Assembly: GCA_018701215.1 (NCBI GenBank)
Contig: JABIWH010000032.1
Coordinates: forward strand, 87,636 to 151,635
Length of the DNA: 64,000 bases
DNA from: Rhodospirillaceae bacterium
GTDB taxonomy: Bacteria; Pseudomonadota; Alphaproteobacteria; GCA-2731375
Direction: 5' to 3'
The position numbers and the translations under genes were made by a program. Of this stretch, positions 18,603-27,205 are shown in pieces (position 1 is the first letter of the stretch; every line of letters begins with the position of its first letter). Below the pieces are notes generated by a model, which worked only from the letters and a program-made list of their open reading frames with translations, was not told where the DNA came from and made no database searches.

Positions 18603-19763
18603 CTAGGCTCGGCGGAATTGCTTGGCCAGCGCAAGGGTTTGTTTCTGGTAGTTGGAGCCGATCCCCTGGCCATAGATCTGGTCGGGCGTCGAGGTGTGGC
18701 GTTCATAGACCAGGCGGCCCACGGTCTGGCCATGTTCCAACAGAAACGGGACGTCGTGGCTACGCACTTCGAGCACCGCGCGGCTGCCCGCGCCACCCGC
18801 TTCGGCCCAGCCGAAACCAGGATCAAAAAAGCCGGCGTAATGGACGCGAAACTCGCCAACCAGGGTATCGTAGGCGACCATTTCGGCGGCGTATTCGGGC
18901 GGTACGGAAACCGCTTCCCGGCTGACCAGGATATAGAAATCGTCAGGATTCAAGATCAGGCCCGACGCCGTACCGGTACCTGCATATATCGGCTCCCAGA
19001 AATCTGCCGGATCGTAATGGCCGATTTTGTCAATATCGATCAAGGGCGCATGCGGGCGGGCCTTATAGCCGATCAGACCATCGCTACCCGTGCCTTGCAG
19101 ATCAACGGTCAAGGCAATGCCGCCGGCGATATTTTCCGTTCCCCCTTCTTCGCCACCGCAATAAACCAGGGGCGAACGTTGATGCAGGCGGCTTAATTCG
19201 GCATCCGACAGGTGCTGTGCGCCACGGCGCAGGCGCAGCTGGTTCAACCGTCCCCCCGTACGCGCCAGGATCGAGAAGGTGCGCGGCGCAATTTCGGCAT
19301 ACAGCTGGCCGTGATAACCCGCCTCGACCCGGTCGAATTCGCTGGCCCCGTCCGTGATCAGACGGGTGAAGACATCCAGACGCCCGGTGGAGCTTTTCGG
19401 GTTGGCGATGGCTGACAGGCGCTCGGACAAGGCCAGGCGCTCCAGCAGCGGTACGATATAGACGCAGCCCCGCTCCAACACCGCGCCCTGGGTCAGGTCG
19501 ACGGCATGCATGGTGAAGCGTTCTATCTTCGAAGCCATGTCGCTGCCCGGGCCGGGCAGGAACGAGGCGCGGACCCGATAGGCCACCTCGCCCAGACGCA
19601 AATCCAGGCTGGAAGGTTGGATTTGCCCATCCTGCAATGCCTGCGCCGCGGTAATCTCGCCATCCCGCCATAACGCGGAGATCGCCTGGCAGGGGAGAAT
19701 GCCCATGCCCGAGGTTCCAGGTGTTGTCGCCTGACCGCCCTGATCCATGGCTGCTATACTCAT
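18603..19763 (-). CDS. dcd: 2'-deoxycytidine 5'-triphosphate deaminase, double-length form
   Basis: A 386-residue dCTP deaminase of the long alphaproteobacterial type, with two dUTPase-like beta domains in one chain instead of the usual 190-residue single domain. It deaminates dCTP to dUTP to feed thymidylate synthesis. The N-terminal domain shows QPSSLDLRLGEVAYRVRASF and later YAEIAPRTFSILARTGG. The second domain shows HAGFFDPGFGWAEAG and VLEVRSHDVPFLLEHGQTVG. I used ATG 19761-19763 (MSIAAMDQGG); an upstream TTG would add 13 residues. The downstream response regulator lies 118 bases away. Confidence 0.92.
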   Translation of the reverse strand: MSIAAMDQGGQATTPGTSGMGILPCQAISALWRDGEITAAQALQDGQIQPSSLDLRLGEVAYRVRASFLPGPGSDMASKIERFTMHAVDLTQGAVLERGCVYIVPLLERLALSERLSAIANPKSSTGRLDVFTRLITDGASEFDRVEAGYHGQLYAEIAPRTFSILARTGGRLNQLRLRRGAQHLSDAELSRLHQRSPLVYCGGEEGGTENIAGGIALTVDLQGTGSDGLIGYKARPHAPLIDIDKIGHYDPADFWEPIYAGTGTASGLILNPDDFYILVSREAVSVPPEYAAEMVAYDTLVGEFRVHYAGFFDPGFGWAEAGGAGSRAVLEVRSHDVPFLLEHGQTVGRLVYERHTSTPDQIYGQGIGSNYQKQTLALAKQFRRA

Positions 19764-20022
19764 CCTTTGGCGCCCCTGGTGAAGTTTTTCGATCTTGCCC
19801 AAACGCGAAGATTAGAGGAAATTATCTGTTAATTCAATAGCTTACAAAACTTCGCCAAGATAATTCATCCACAATTAATAGGCATAATCAGAGCTTTGCG
19901 AAGCACCGCTGGAGCAATAACATAGAGTATTGCTCCCCGCTACTAAGGCAACTCACAGGGCCTGGACGGATACTTACCCACAGCCGTCGCAGAAGCCGTC
20001 GCAGAAAAGGAAATCTAGCAAG
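19764..20022. promoter_or_regulatory. Control region with a palindrome and tandem 12-mer upstream of the enolase-superfamily gene
   Basis: A 259-base gap separates divergent dcd and the enolase-superfamily gene, and no gene was found in it. It holds a palindrome GGAGCAATA-N8-TATTGCTCC at 19911-19936 with 9-bp perfect arms. It also holds two adjacent copies of GCCGTCGCAGAA at 19983-19994 and 19995-20006, just before the AAGGA ribosome-binding site. The palindrome has no following T-run, so an operator for a dimeric regulator is more likely than a terminator. No regulator gene lies next to this island. Confidence 0.4.
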
Positions 20023-21111
20023 ATGATCGTCAAGGACATCCGCACCACCGCGCTTTCCATTCCCTTTACCGACCCACCCCGCTGGAGTGCCGATTACAAC
20101 CGGCCGCGGGAGATCCTAGTGGTGGAGATCGAGACCGCCTCGGGCATCACGGGCATGGGTTATCTGATGGTGCTGTCAGGCGGGCTGCGGACCATTCAGG
20201 CCTGTATCGATGAATTGATTGCGCCAATGGTGTTGGGACGCAGCATCGCGGCGGTGGAAGCGATCTGGCAGGATATCTGGCAGTCGACTTATTGGGTTGG
20301 CCGCATGGGGGTCAGCGTTTTTGCCCAATCAGCCATCGACATTGCCCTGTGGGATGCCCTGGGCAAGCAGGCTGGTTTGCCGCTGTACCAGCTGTGGGGC
20401 GGGGCCCAGGATGACGGCGTCATTGCCTCTTACGGCTCGGGCTGTTGGCGCGGATTGGGCCGGGACGGCATGATCGAAAAGGCTCAGGCCTATGTTGCCA
20501 AAGGCTTCGACGCCATCAAGATGCAGACCGGCCATATGTACGACCACGACACCGACGTCGCCAACGTGGCCGCCATGCGGCAGGCCCTGGGTGATGGCGT
20601 GGCGATCATGGTCGATGTCAACATGGGCTGGACGGCGGACGAGGCGATTGAAGTCGGCCGCCGGCTGGATGACTACAACATCCACTGGCTGGAAGAACCA
20701 GTGGTGGCGGAGGATTTCGCCGGCTATTTCCGTATCGCCGATGCGCTTAAAACCCGCGTGGTGGGGGGCGAAAGCCATTTTACTCACTATGATCTGGCGC
20801 CGTTTTTCGACAATCCGAAAATTCCTATCCTGCAGCCCGATATGATGCGCGGCGGCCTGACCCAATTGCGCCGGATTGCCACCCTGGCCCATGCCAAGGG
20901 GATACGTATCGCCCCACATCTGTTCCACGAATTGATGGTGCAGGTGATGGCTGCGATTCCCAACCCTGATGTGCTGGAATACGTCAATTTTCTCGACGAT
21001 GTCTGGGTCGAACCGGTACTGCCCGAAGGCAACATGCTGCGACCACCGAACCGGCCCGGGCACGGCCTAGACTTCAAGCCGGAAATCTTGCGAGATTACG
21101 CAATCAAGTAG
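20023..21111 (+). CDS. Enolase-superfamily enzyme, mandelate racemase subgroup
   Basis: A 362-residue enzyme of the mandelate racemase/muconate lactonizing family, which abstracts a proton next to a carboxylate. The metal ligands D198 (DVNMGW), E224 (LEEP) and E250 (GGESH) have the exact 26-residue spacing of mandelate racemase. D273 and H299 (APHLFHE) form the general-base dyad. The KXK motif, however, reads K166-M-Q168, so the second Lys is Gln. This suggests His-side chemistry, for example a sugar-acid dehydratase, rather than racemization. The start ATG 20023 has AAGGA 10 bases upstream. The gene converges on the first flavoprotein gene, with only 2 bases between stops. Confidence 0.88.
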   Translation: MIVKDIRTTALSIPFTDPPRWSADYNRPREILVVEIETASGITGMGYLMVLSGGLRTIQACIDELIAPMVLGRSIAAVEAIWQDIWQSTYWVGRMGVSVFAQSAIDIALWDALGKQAGLPLYQLWGGAQDDGVIASYGSGCWRGLGRDGMIEKAQAYVAKGFDAIKMQTGHMYDHDTDVANVAAMRQALGDGVAIMVDVNMGWTADEAIEVGRRLDDYNIHWLEEPVVAEDFAGYFRIADALKTRVVGGESHFTHYDLAPFFDNPKIPILQPDMMRGGLTQLRRIATLAHAKGIRIAPHLFHELMVQVMAAIPNPDVLEYVNFLDDVWVEPVLPEGNMLRPPNRPGHGLDFKPEILRDYAIK

Positions 21112-21113
21112 TA

Positions 21114-22574
21114 TCAGCCGGAGTTTGCCGCCGCGTGCTGCGCGGCCAGCCTGCCGAACACCGCGCCGCGCAGGACCGAGGTCGAGCCTGTATAGACGCG
21201 GAAATAGAGCCCCATGGTTTCGCCGGCGGCATAGAGGCCTTGAATAGGATCGCCGTCGGTGTCCAGCACCTGTCCATGCCCATTCGCTTTCAGGCCGCCG
21301 AAGGTAAAGACATTCGACGAAATTATCGGTACGCATAGATAGCCCGGCGTATCTATGGGACGGGCCCAATTGGATTTGCGCGGCACCAGACCCTCGGTGG
21401 CCAGGCCGTCCACTTCCAGGGCGCGGAACTCGCCGGTGCCGCAGGCCTGGTTGTAGTCACTGATGGTCCGCGCCAGGACGTCGCCATCCACCTCGATCTG
21501 CGCCGCCAAATCCGCAATGCTGTCCGCCGAAATCGGCTTCTGGTCTGAGCGCAGGCTCCGCTCCCAGTTGGGTACATCATTGATCTTGGCGTCCAGGATC
21601 AGATAGGCGATGCCGTCGCGCTGATCATAGATGCGCCGGGTCACGGACTCATAGATGGCATCGACCGTGCCAGGCGCTTCGTCGGTAAATCGGTGCCCTT
21701 CCTTGTTGACCAGAATGCCGTAGGGAAAGGTAAAAACCGCCGGTTCCGGCACGCCGGAGCGCGGGTCGATGGGTTCGGCGTGATAGCTGCCGAAATCGCC
21801 ATTGGGCGCCGCCCCGATATCCAGCGCCATGGCGATGCCTTCACCCTTGTTGTAGTGGCCACCACGGGCGACGGGGCGCAGGTTGATGGATTTCGGGCCC
21901 AGATATTTGGTTTGCATCTCGGCATTACCCTGAAAACCACCGCTCGCCAGGACCAGGGCGCGGCAGTTCAGAGCTTCCTGGCGCCCACCGGCGTGTTTAA
22001 CGTTAAGGCCGGTTACGGTGCCATCGCCATTCGTGACAAGCGATTTTGCGGTGCAGCAAAACATGAAGGTGACCCCGGCGGTCTTGGCCGCCGGCGTCAA
22101 TGCCTCGACCAACGCCAGCCCGCCGCCCACGGGCAGCAGGCGGGTGGTGGTGGTGGTGAGAAATGCGGTGGGCAGGAAATCGAACTTTACCCCGGCGGTT
22201 TCCAACCAGCGCAGGGTCGGCCCGGCGGCGGTGGCGAAGGCGTCGATAACTTCCGGATCGGCGAGGCACATGGAGCGCATCAGCGATGACCAGCTACTAT
22301 AGTCCAGGGCAGCTTCCTGAAGAATGCCTGGATCGGGATAGCCGCCGGCATTGGCGGCAAAATGGCTTTCGAAGTCGTCGGCCACTTCATCCATGCTTTT
22401 CATGCGCAAGTAGGCTTCGGTGTAGCGGGTATTGCCGCCATGCTCGCCTTCCGGCGCGCGCTCTACCAGGGCGACTTTCAGGCCAAGCTCGGCGCCAGTG
22501 ACGGCGGCGGAAAGCCCGGCAATGCCGCTGCCCACGACAATGAGATCAAAGCTGCTGGTATCGGAATTTGTCAT
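21114..22574 (-). CDS. FAD-dependent oxidoreductase, fumarate reductase/TcuA-like (copy 1)
   Basis: A 486-residue flavoprotein of the succinate dehydrogenase/fumarate reductase superfamily, closest in layout to tricarballylate dehydrogenase TcuA. The FAD dinucleotide fold is DLIVVGSGIAGLSAAVTGAE at the N-terminus. The substrate-side segments HGGNTRYTEAYLRM and FTFGGLKANGHGQVLDTDG and the C-terminal AGETMGLYFRVYTG are present. No signal peptide, heme-binding or flavin-transferase site was seen, so it is cytosolic and non-cytochrome. It is the downstream member of a tandem pair with the gene at 22637-24106. Confidence 0.86.
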   Translation of the reverse strand: MTNSDTSSFDLIVVGSGIAGLSAAVTGAELGLKVALVERAPEGEHGGNTRYTEAYLRMKSMDEVADDFESHFAANAGGYPDPGILQEAALDYSSWSSLMRSMCLADPEVIDAFATAAGPTLRWLETAGVKFDFLPTAFLTTTTTRLLPVGGGLALVEALTPAAKTAGVTFMFCCTAKSLVTNGDGTVTGLNVKHAGGRQEALNCRALVLASGGFQGNAEMQTKYLGPKSINLRPVARGGHYNKGEGIAMALDIGAAPNGDFGSYHAEPIDPRSGVPEPAVFTFPYGILVNKEGHRFTDEAPGTVDAIYESVTRRIYDQRDGIAYLILDAKINDVPNWERSLRSDQKPISADSIADLAAQIEVDGDVLARTISDYNQACGTGEFRALEVDGLATEGLVPRKSNWARPIDTPGYLCVPIISSNVFTFGGLKANGHGQVLDTDGDPIQGLYAAGETMGLYFRVYTGSTSVLRGAVFGRLAAQHAAANSG

Positions 22575-22636
22575 AGGCTTGTTTCCTCACTTGCCGCCCG
22601 CGAGGTGATCTCCTTGCGCTGAGCGGACTATATTGA

Positions 22637-24106
22637 TCAGGAGCAATAGGCTGCCGCGTGCCGGCCTGAGCGGCGGCCAAAAACCGAACCGGACATCAGG
22701 CCCGCCCCGCCGGGGTAATTTTTATAATAGAGACCGCCCGCCAACTCCCCCGTCGCGTACAGGCCGGGGAGCGCGTTGCCCTCGGGCGTCATGACCCGGC
22801 CATCCCCGTTGATGCGCACACCGCCATAGGTGAAGGTGATGCCGCAGGTCACGCCAAAGGCCACATAGGGCGGTGTGTCGAGGCGATTGGCCCAATTGGA
22901 TTTGGGTGGCTCCAAGCCTTCCGTGCGGCGCCCGTCCTTGACGTTGGGGTTGAAAGGTACGTTGGAGCTGACACCGGCATTATATCTTTCCAGCTCGGCC
23001 AGGAATTCCGCCGGATTATCGCCGGCCAGCTTTTCAGCCAACTCTGCAAGGGTATCAGCCTCAACCTTGGTCACCTGTTTGATGCGGTACTCTTCGCTCA
23101 GATTGGGCACGACTTTTTGGTCAAAAATCTGCCAGGCGACCGCTTCCGGCTGGGCGAGGATCGCGGCGCCAAGGCTGGAGTAGTTATAGTTCCGAAAATC
23201 GGCGCCTTCATCGTAAAACCGCTTTCCCCGCTTGTTGACGATGATGCCAAGGGGAAAACTGTTCTTCTGCTGCGACAGCAGGTCCAGTTCGCCAAATTCC
23301 GGTGCGTTGACTTCGTAAGCCACCGAATGACAGCCGGACCAGTGGCCGTAGGGCATGGCGCCGGCCTCCAGAGCCATGGCGATGCCATCGCCGGTGTTAA
23401 AGCGGGAGCCGCGAACCTTGGTCAAATCCCAGTCCTTGCCCAGATAGCGGGCCCGCCATTCTGCGTTGGCATGAAACCCGCCACTTGCCAGGATTACCGC
23501 GCCAGCTTCCAAGGTTAACGATTTGCCGTCCTGAATTGCCTCGATACCGGTGACCGTTGATCCGTCCTGGCGCAGCCCTGTCGCGCGTGCGCCATACAGG
23601 ACGTTGACGCCGGCCTTTTCAACGGCGGCAAACAGGCTGTCCATCAAACCACGTCCACCGCCCGAAGCCTCAATGGTCAAGCCGCCCCAAAACTTAAAGC
23701 GGCCATCCACCTTGTAGGCCTGCCGGCCATAGATGGGCACGAAACGAACGCCTCGGTTGCTCATCCATTCGGCGACCTCAAGGCTCTGCGTTGTCAGAAT
23801 TTCAGCCAGATCCGGGTCCATGTGATATTCGGACAGGCGGGCCAGGTCATTGAAATAGGTTTCTTCGGTATAGGTGCCGAAGTCCGTATTGGCGATTTCC
23901 GTTTCCGATAAATCGGGGATCAGACGCTTGAGATCCTCCACCCCATCGTAGGTGACACGGAAGGCGCCGCCGCTGAAGGCGCTGTTGCCGCCGCGCTGCT
24001 CCTTCGGGGCCCGTTCCAGAACCGTGACCGACGCCCCCTGTTCCGCCGCCGAAAGGGCCGCGCATAGCGCCGCGTTTCCGGCCCCGATCACCACTACATC
24101 AGCCAT
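22637..24106 (-). CDS. FAD-dependent oxidoreductase, fumarate reductase/TcuA-like (copy 2)
   Basis: A 489-residue paralogue of the neighbouring flavoprotein. FAD binding is by DVVVIGAGNAALCAALSAAE; the family segments RGGNSAFSGGAFRVTYDG, ITFTYGGVRINGDGRVMTPE and LAGGLYYKNYPGGAGLMSG are visible. TcuA-like enzymes oxidise tricarballylate, or related polycarboxylates or steroids, with electrons passed to a TcuB-like partner; no such partner lies in the window. The pair is separated by 62 bases. The sequences are clearly diverged, so this is an old duplication with possibly different substrates. Confidence 0.86.
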   Translation of the reverse strand: MADVVVIGAGNAALCAALSAAEQGASVTVLERAPKEQRGGNSAFSGGAFRVTYDGVEDLKRLIPDLSETEIANTDFGTYTEETYFNDLARLSEYHMDPDLAEILTTQSLEVAEWMSNRGVRFVPIYGRQAYKVDGRFKFWGGLTIEASGGGRGLMDSLFAAVEKAGVNVLYGARATGLRQDGSTVTGIEAIQDGKSLTLEAGAVILASGGFHANAEWRARYLGKDWDLTKVRGSRFNTGDGIAMALEAGAMPYGHWSGCHSVAYEVNAPEFGELDLLSQQKNSFPLGIIVNKRGKRFYDEGADFRNYNYSSLGAAILAQPEAVAWQIFDQKVVPNLSEEYRIKQVTKVEADTLAELAEKLAGDNPAEFLAELERYNAGVSSNVPFNPNVKDGRRTEGLEPPKSNWANRLDTPPYVAFGVTCGITFTYGGVRINGDGRVMTPEGNALPGLYATGELAGGLYYKNYPGGAGLMSGSVFGRRSGRHAAAYCS

Positions 24107-24156
24107 GCCTACGCCATCCGTTACTATTTACCATTTACAATCTCGCAATAAATATA

Positions 24157-24176
24157 AGCGCCAAAATCTTGGCGCT
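24157..24176 (-). terminator. Terminator-like hairpin between racemase-fold gene and flavoprotein gene
   Basis: Perfect 8-bp arms AGCGCCAA/TTGGCGCT with a 4-base loop. On the minus strand the hairpin is followed by TATATTTATT, an imperfect T-rich tail. It lies 71 bases downstream of the stop of the gene at 24248-25057 and 50 bases upstream of the next start. It could end that transcript or attenuate read-through into the flavoprotein pair. Confidence 0.5.
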
Positions 24177-24247
24177 GCAACGGGTTTCTCTTTGAAAGGG
24201 CGTCTGTTGTTGGATCATTGGCGGACGGTCGGGCCATGGCGAAACCT

Positions 24248-25057
24248 TCAATCCCGCGGTATTTCCTGGCCATAAAATGCCAGGATTTCATCCACGCGGT
24301 CAGGGTCGGGTAGGCCGGTGAAATAGCTTTTCCGGCAAGGCCGCAAGCCGCTTAGCCGCCGCATGTCAACCAGCGTTTCGGCTTGTTTGACCCAGGCCGC
24401 CAGCGAGTCCAGCACGGGAACGCCATCCACCTCCGAAACGCCGTGTCTAGCCAGCATGACGTTGAGGGGCGCCTCGCCGGGAATGATCACTTCGGCCCCC
24501 TGTTCGATCAAGCGGCGGGCGGCGACATGAAAACGTTCTATAAGCGGCTCGGGATCGTCGAAAGCGGCAAGCACGTCGGTGAAGCCGAAACCGGCATGGG
24601 AGGCCCCGGCAAATCGCTCCCGTAGGCCGTAGCGCACCGCATTGTCCGCGATCTGCTCGGCCAATGCCGGGATGAATACCAGTACGCCAAAGGTTTGGCC
24701 CAGGGTGCAGGCGAGCAGCATCGCGGATTCGCCATATCCGACCACCGGAATATCCACCAAGCCTCGCGCCTCGCGCAGGGCCGGATCGGGAAGCGTGCTG
24801 ATGGCATAGGCATCGGCACCCGAGCGTTCGGCGGCCACCGCCGCGGTCAGAAATTGAAGGCCATGGAGATATTGCAGCGAACTGAACTTGATGTCATCGC
24901 CCGGATAGTTGGTGCGGTACGTTCCGGGCCGCATACCGTGCTGATCAATGATGGTGTCCGGACGCGCGACTTTGGCAAAGTGCGCCTTTAGAGCATCATC
25001 ATACGGGCCAAGATCGGACAACACGGTAAAGCTCTGATGCCAGATGCGGATACTCAT
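24248..25057 (-). CDS. Asp/Glu/hydantoin racemase-fold protein lacking both catalytic cysteines
   Basis: A 269-residue protein of the aspartate/glutamate/hydantoin racemase superfamily. Typical landmarks are an N-terminal RIWHQSF strand, the VGYGESAMLLACTLGQTFGV helix, and the paired active-site loops. In hydantoin racemases the loops carry Cys (ACFDDPGL-like and GCAG-like). Here they read AISTLPDPAL (T88) and IIPGEAPL (E195), so both cysteines are replaced. A racemase mechanism is therefore unlikely. A related lyase, isomerase or binding role is possible. It is the first gene of the minus-strand run leading to the two flavoproteins. Confidence 0.75.
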   Translation of the reverse strand: MSIRIWHQSFTVLSDLGPYDDALKAHFAKVARPDTIIDQHGMRPGTYRTNYPGDDIKFSSLQYLHGLQFLTAAVAAERSGADAYAISTLPDPALREARGLVDIPVVGYGESAMLLACTLGQTFGVLVFIPALAEQIADNAVRYGLRERFAGASHAGFGFTDVLAAFDDPEPLIERFHVAARRLIEQGAEVIIPGEAPLNVMLARHGVSEVDGVPVLDSLAAWVKQAETLVDMRRLSGLRPCRKSYFTGLPDPDRVDEILAFYGQEIPRD

Positions 25058-25149
25058 GACAGGTTTTCTCCTAAATTTAGCGCATGCCTGAATTGCTTAT
25101 TGTTGACAGTGATATTGCAAATTTGATTTCTAGCCGTGATGCAGCCGCG

Positions 25150-25512
25150 CTATTCCGCGTTAAGGGTCTGTTCCACGGCCTTGGCCAGTTCGTCGATGGA
25201 AAATGGCTTCAAAAGCACATCGTGGATCAAAACATCCAGGTTATGGGCCCGGCGTTTTTGATCCGAATAACCGGTCATCATCAGGATCCGCATACTGGGA
25301 TATTCGGCGGAGGCCTTCAACGCCAAGGCAATGCCGTCAACGTAGGGCATCACGATATCGGTCAACAATAGATCATAGTCATCCTGGCTTAGCGCCTCCA
25401 ACGCGGCGGAGCCGTCGACCACGGCCTTGACCTCGTGGTCGTGCAGTTTCAAAACCCGCGCCACAAGGTTGCGAACGGAATCTTCGTCCTCTGCTACCAG
25501 GATTCTTGCCAC
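25150..25512 (-). CDS. cpdR: CpdR-like single-domain response regulator
   Basis: A 120-residue receiver closely resembling CpdR, which in Caulobacter primes the ClpXP protease for cell-cycle proteolysis when unphosphorylated and is switched off by the CckA-ChpT relay. The N-terminus MARILVAEDE and the segment LLLTDIVMPYVDGIALA are characteristic. The phosphoacceptor is D52 and the conserved Lys is K102. The start codon is GTG (25510-25512). It follows hpt by 23 bases. The symbol is assigned by overall similarity; a generic CheY-like regulator remains possible. Confidence 0.75.
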   Translation of the reverse strand: MARILVAEDEDSVRNLVARVLKLHDHEVKAVVDGSAALEALSQDDYDLLLTDIVMPYVDGIALALKASAEYPSMRILMMTGYSDQKRRAHNLDVLIHDVLLKPFSIDELAKAVEQTLNAE

Positions 25513-25535
25513 TGTATTCTCTCAGCTGTGTTCTC

Positions 25536-26147
25536 TCAATCGGTCGAGATTGTCCCAATAAAGGGCAATTCACGATAATAGTGAGCGTAATCGAGACCAT
25601 AACCAACCACGAATGCATCGCCAATAGAGAACCCGACATAATCGGCATTGAGGTCAGTTTTGCGCTTTTCGGGTTTATCCAGCAGGACGCACAGGCGTAC
25701 CATCTCGGCGCCGCGTTCTTGCAACAACGCGCGGGCGAAAGCCAGGGTGCGGCCCGATTCCAGGATATCGTCAATCAGCAAGATTTTCGCGCCACGGACA
25801 TCATCGGTAATATCCCGGGTAATAACCACCTCGCCGCTGCTCTCGGTGCCGGTTCCATAACTGGACAGCGTCATGAAATCGATCCGCGGATGCACGCCAT
25901 GGTGATGCAAGGCGCGCAACAAATCCGCGGTGAAGACAAAACCGCCCTTCAATACCGCCACAACCATAATATCCGGGCCCATGGCATCGGCGATATCAGC
26001 CGCCAGGGCGCCAACGCGGGCGCCGATTTCGGCCGCGGAGTACATCATTTCCACCGCGCCCAATGGCCGTTCGTGCGGCCGCTTCGAGGCCGGTTCTATA
26101 TGTTGTCGCCTCTTGTCGTCCAAGGAGGGGATCTCCGAATGGCTCAC
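25536..26147 (-). CDS. hpt: Hypoxanthine phosphoribosyltransferase
   Basis: A 203-residue type I phosphoribosyltransferase that salvages hypoxanthine (and usually guanine) to the nucleotide using PRPP. The PRPP loop is ILLIDDILESGRTLAFA, the pyrophosphate loop is VVAVLKGGFVFTADLL, and the flexible-loop segment is DFMTLSSYGTGTESSGEV. The GTG start overlaps the stop of the upstream DUF3426 gene by 4 bases (GTGA), so it is translationally coupled. The N-terminal extension of about 30 residues before the core is longer than usual; a downstream Met is possible. Confidence 0.94.
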   Translation of the reverse strand: MSHSEIPSLDDKRRQHIEPASKRPHERPLGAVEMMYSAAEIGARVGALAADIADAMGPDIMVVAVLKGGFVFTADLLRALHHHGVHPRIDFMTLSSYGTGTESSGEVVITRDITDDVRGAKILLIDDILESGRTLAFARALLQERGAEMVRLCVLLDKPEKRKTDLNADYVGFSIGDAFVVGYGLDYAHYYRELPFIGTISTD

Positions 26148-26995
26148 GGCTGCATCAAAAAAGTAACGGCCAGGCTGCGGGCACCGTCCGGGGGATCTGC
26201 CAGACGAGTGGAGAATGTGGTGACTTGACCGGGTTCCAGCTGGCTCTTGGCGGTGGTTACGGTCCAGCGGAACAGGCGCCGGTCCTTTTCGTCGCGGATA
26301 ATCACGCGCAGGCGCGGCACCGACTTTGGTTTGTCCGATTTGTTAACGATCTCACCCAACACAACCAGGATCGGCTTGCCCTTTTCCCGCTTGCGTTCCC
26401 ACTTGACGTTCTGGATTTCCAAGCTGAATTTTTCAGGTCCAGGGCCCAAGCCGAGCATGTGGTAGAGCTGTTCGGCGGGGGGCCAGAGCGCCACGATATT
26501 TTGCTGTAGGAAAACCCCGCCGCTGCCCACACCGGCCAGAACCAGAAACAAAATCAGCCAACCGGCCAGGCCGCGTTTACCCATCCCCTCCTGCGCCAGC
26601 AGGACGGCTCTGGCGCGGGACCGGCGCGTTCTCTTCTCGGTGGAATTTTCGTCAGGTGCCGCTTTTTCAGCCGCCGCGTTGGCAGCTTCCGTGATATCGG
26701 CGGCGTCGGTGCCGTCACTTGCCTCGCCGGCGCCTAGGTCTTCATTGGCATCGTCATCGGCATCGTCGCGGGCATCTTCTGGCGCATCTTCACCCGAATC
26801 ACCGCCATCTGCGTCCCCAGGCGGTTCAACGGCGGACGGCGCGGCTTCCACAGCAGCCGGGACCTCTTCCTCCACCACCGGCATTTGATGCCAGCTTTCG
26901 CTGCACTTGGCACAACGCACCTTGCGGCCCGCCTCGCCGAGGGCATCGTCAGGGACATTGAAGCGCGTTTGACACGCTGGGCAGGAAAGGATCAT
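26144..26995 (-). CDS. MJ0042-type zinc-ribbon and DUF3426 membrane protein
   Basis: A 283-residue protein in three parts. First comes an MJ0042-type zinc ribbon: CPAC at 5-8 and CAKC at 28-31 in a MILSCPACQTRF context. Then follows a long linker (about 40-125) very rich in Asp, Glu and Ala, and a basic patch RTRRSRARA. A single transmembrane helix (about 142-160) leads to a C-terminal DUF3426 domain in the periplasm, ending AVTFLMQP. This architecture is common in proteobacteria; the function is not established. It is the first gene of the DUF3426-hpt-cpdR operon, transcribed away from ftsE. Confidence 0.88.
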   Translation of the reverse strand: MILSCPACQTRFNVPDDALGEAGRKVRCAKCSESWHQMPVVEEEVPAAVEAAPSAVEPPGDADGGDSGEDAPEDARDDADDDANEDLGAGEASDGTDAADITEAANAAAEKAAPDENSTEKRTRRSRARAVLLAQEGMGKRGLAGWLILFLVLAGVGSGGVFLQQNIVALWPPAEQLYHMLGLGPGPEKFSLEIQNVKWERKREKGKPILVVLGEIVNKSDKPKSVPRLRVIIRDEKDRRLFRWTVTTAKSQLEPGQVTTFSTRLADPPDGARSLAVTFLMQP

Positions 26996-27205
26996 GCAAT
27001 CTACCGATGAACGAAGTAAAATTGATATAGGAACTCAAAACCGGCGAAGCAAATTCATACCGCACACTGGGCAAAAGTTAGCCGTGATCGCCGGGCGGCG
27101 CAATGCACCGGGTGCGATCCGTTCCGTTTCTTTTCGCCGGCACGGCTTGAGGCTGCAACAGGTATGACTTGCGGCGCTGGACCCTGGCCCAGGCACGTGG
27201 CATCT

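Noticed and set aside
19866..19874. Near match to a DnaA box (TCATCCACA)
   Set aside because: Single copy, one mismatch, and far from dnaN; chance is the simplest explanation.
27035..27196. Minus-strand small frame ending in FCPVCGMNLLRRF, a zinc-ribbon-like tail, with a possible GTG start at 27194-27196
   Set aside because: The CPVCG tail is suggestive, but the start is weak, no ribosome-binding site is visible, and the sequence before the tail is low-complexity. A broken gene fragment is possible, so it is recorded but not called.
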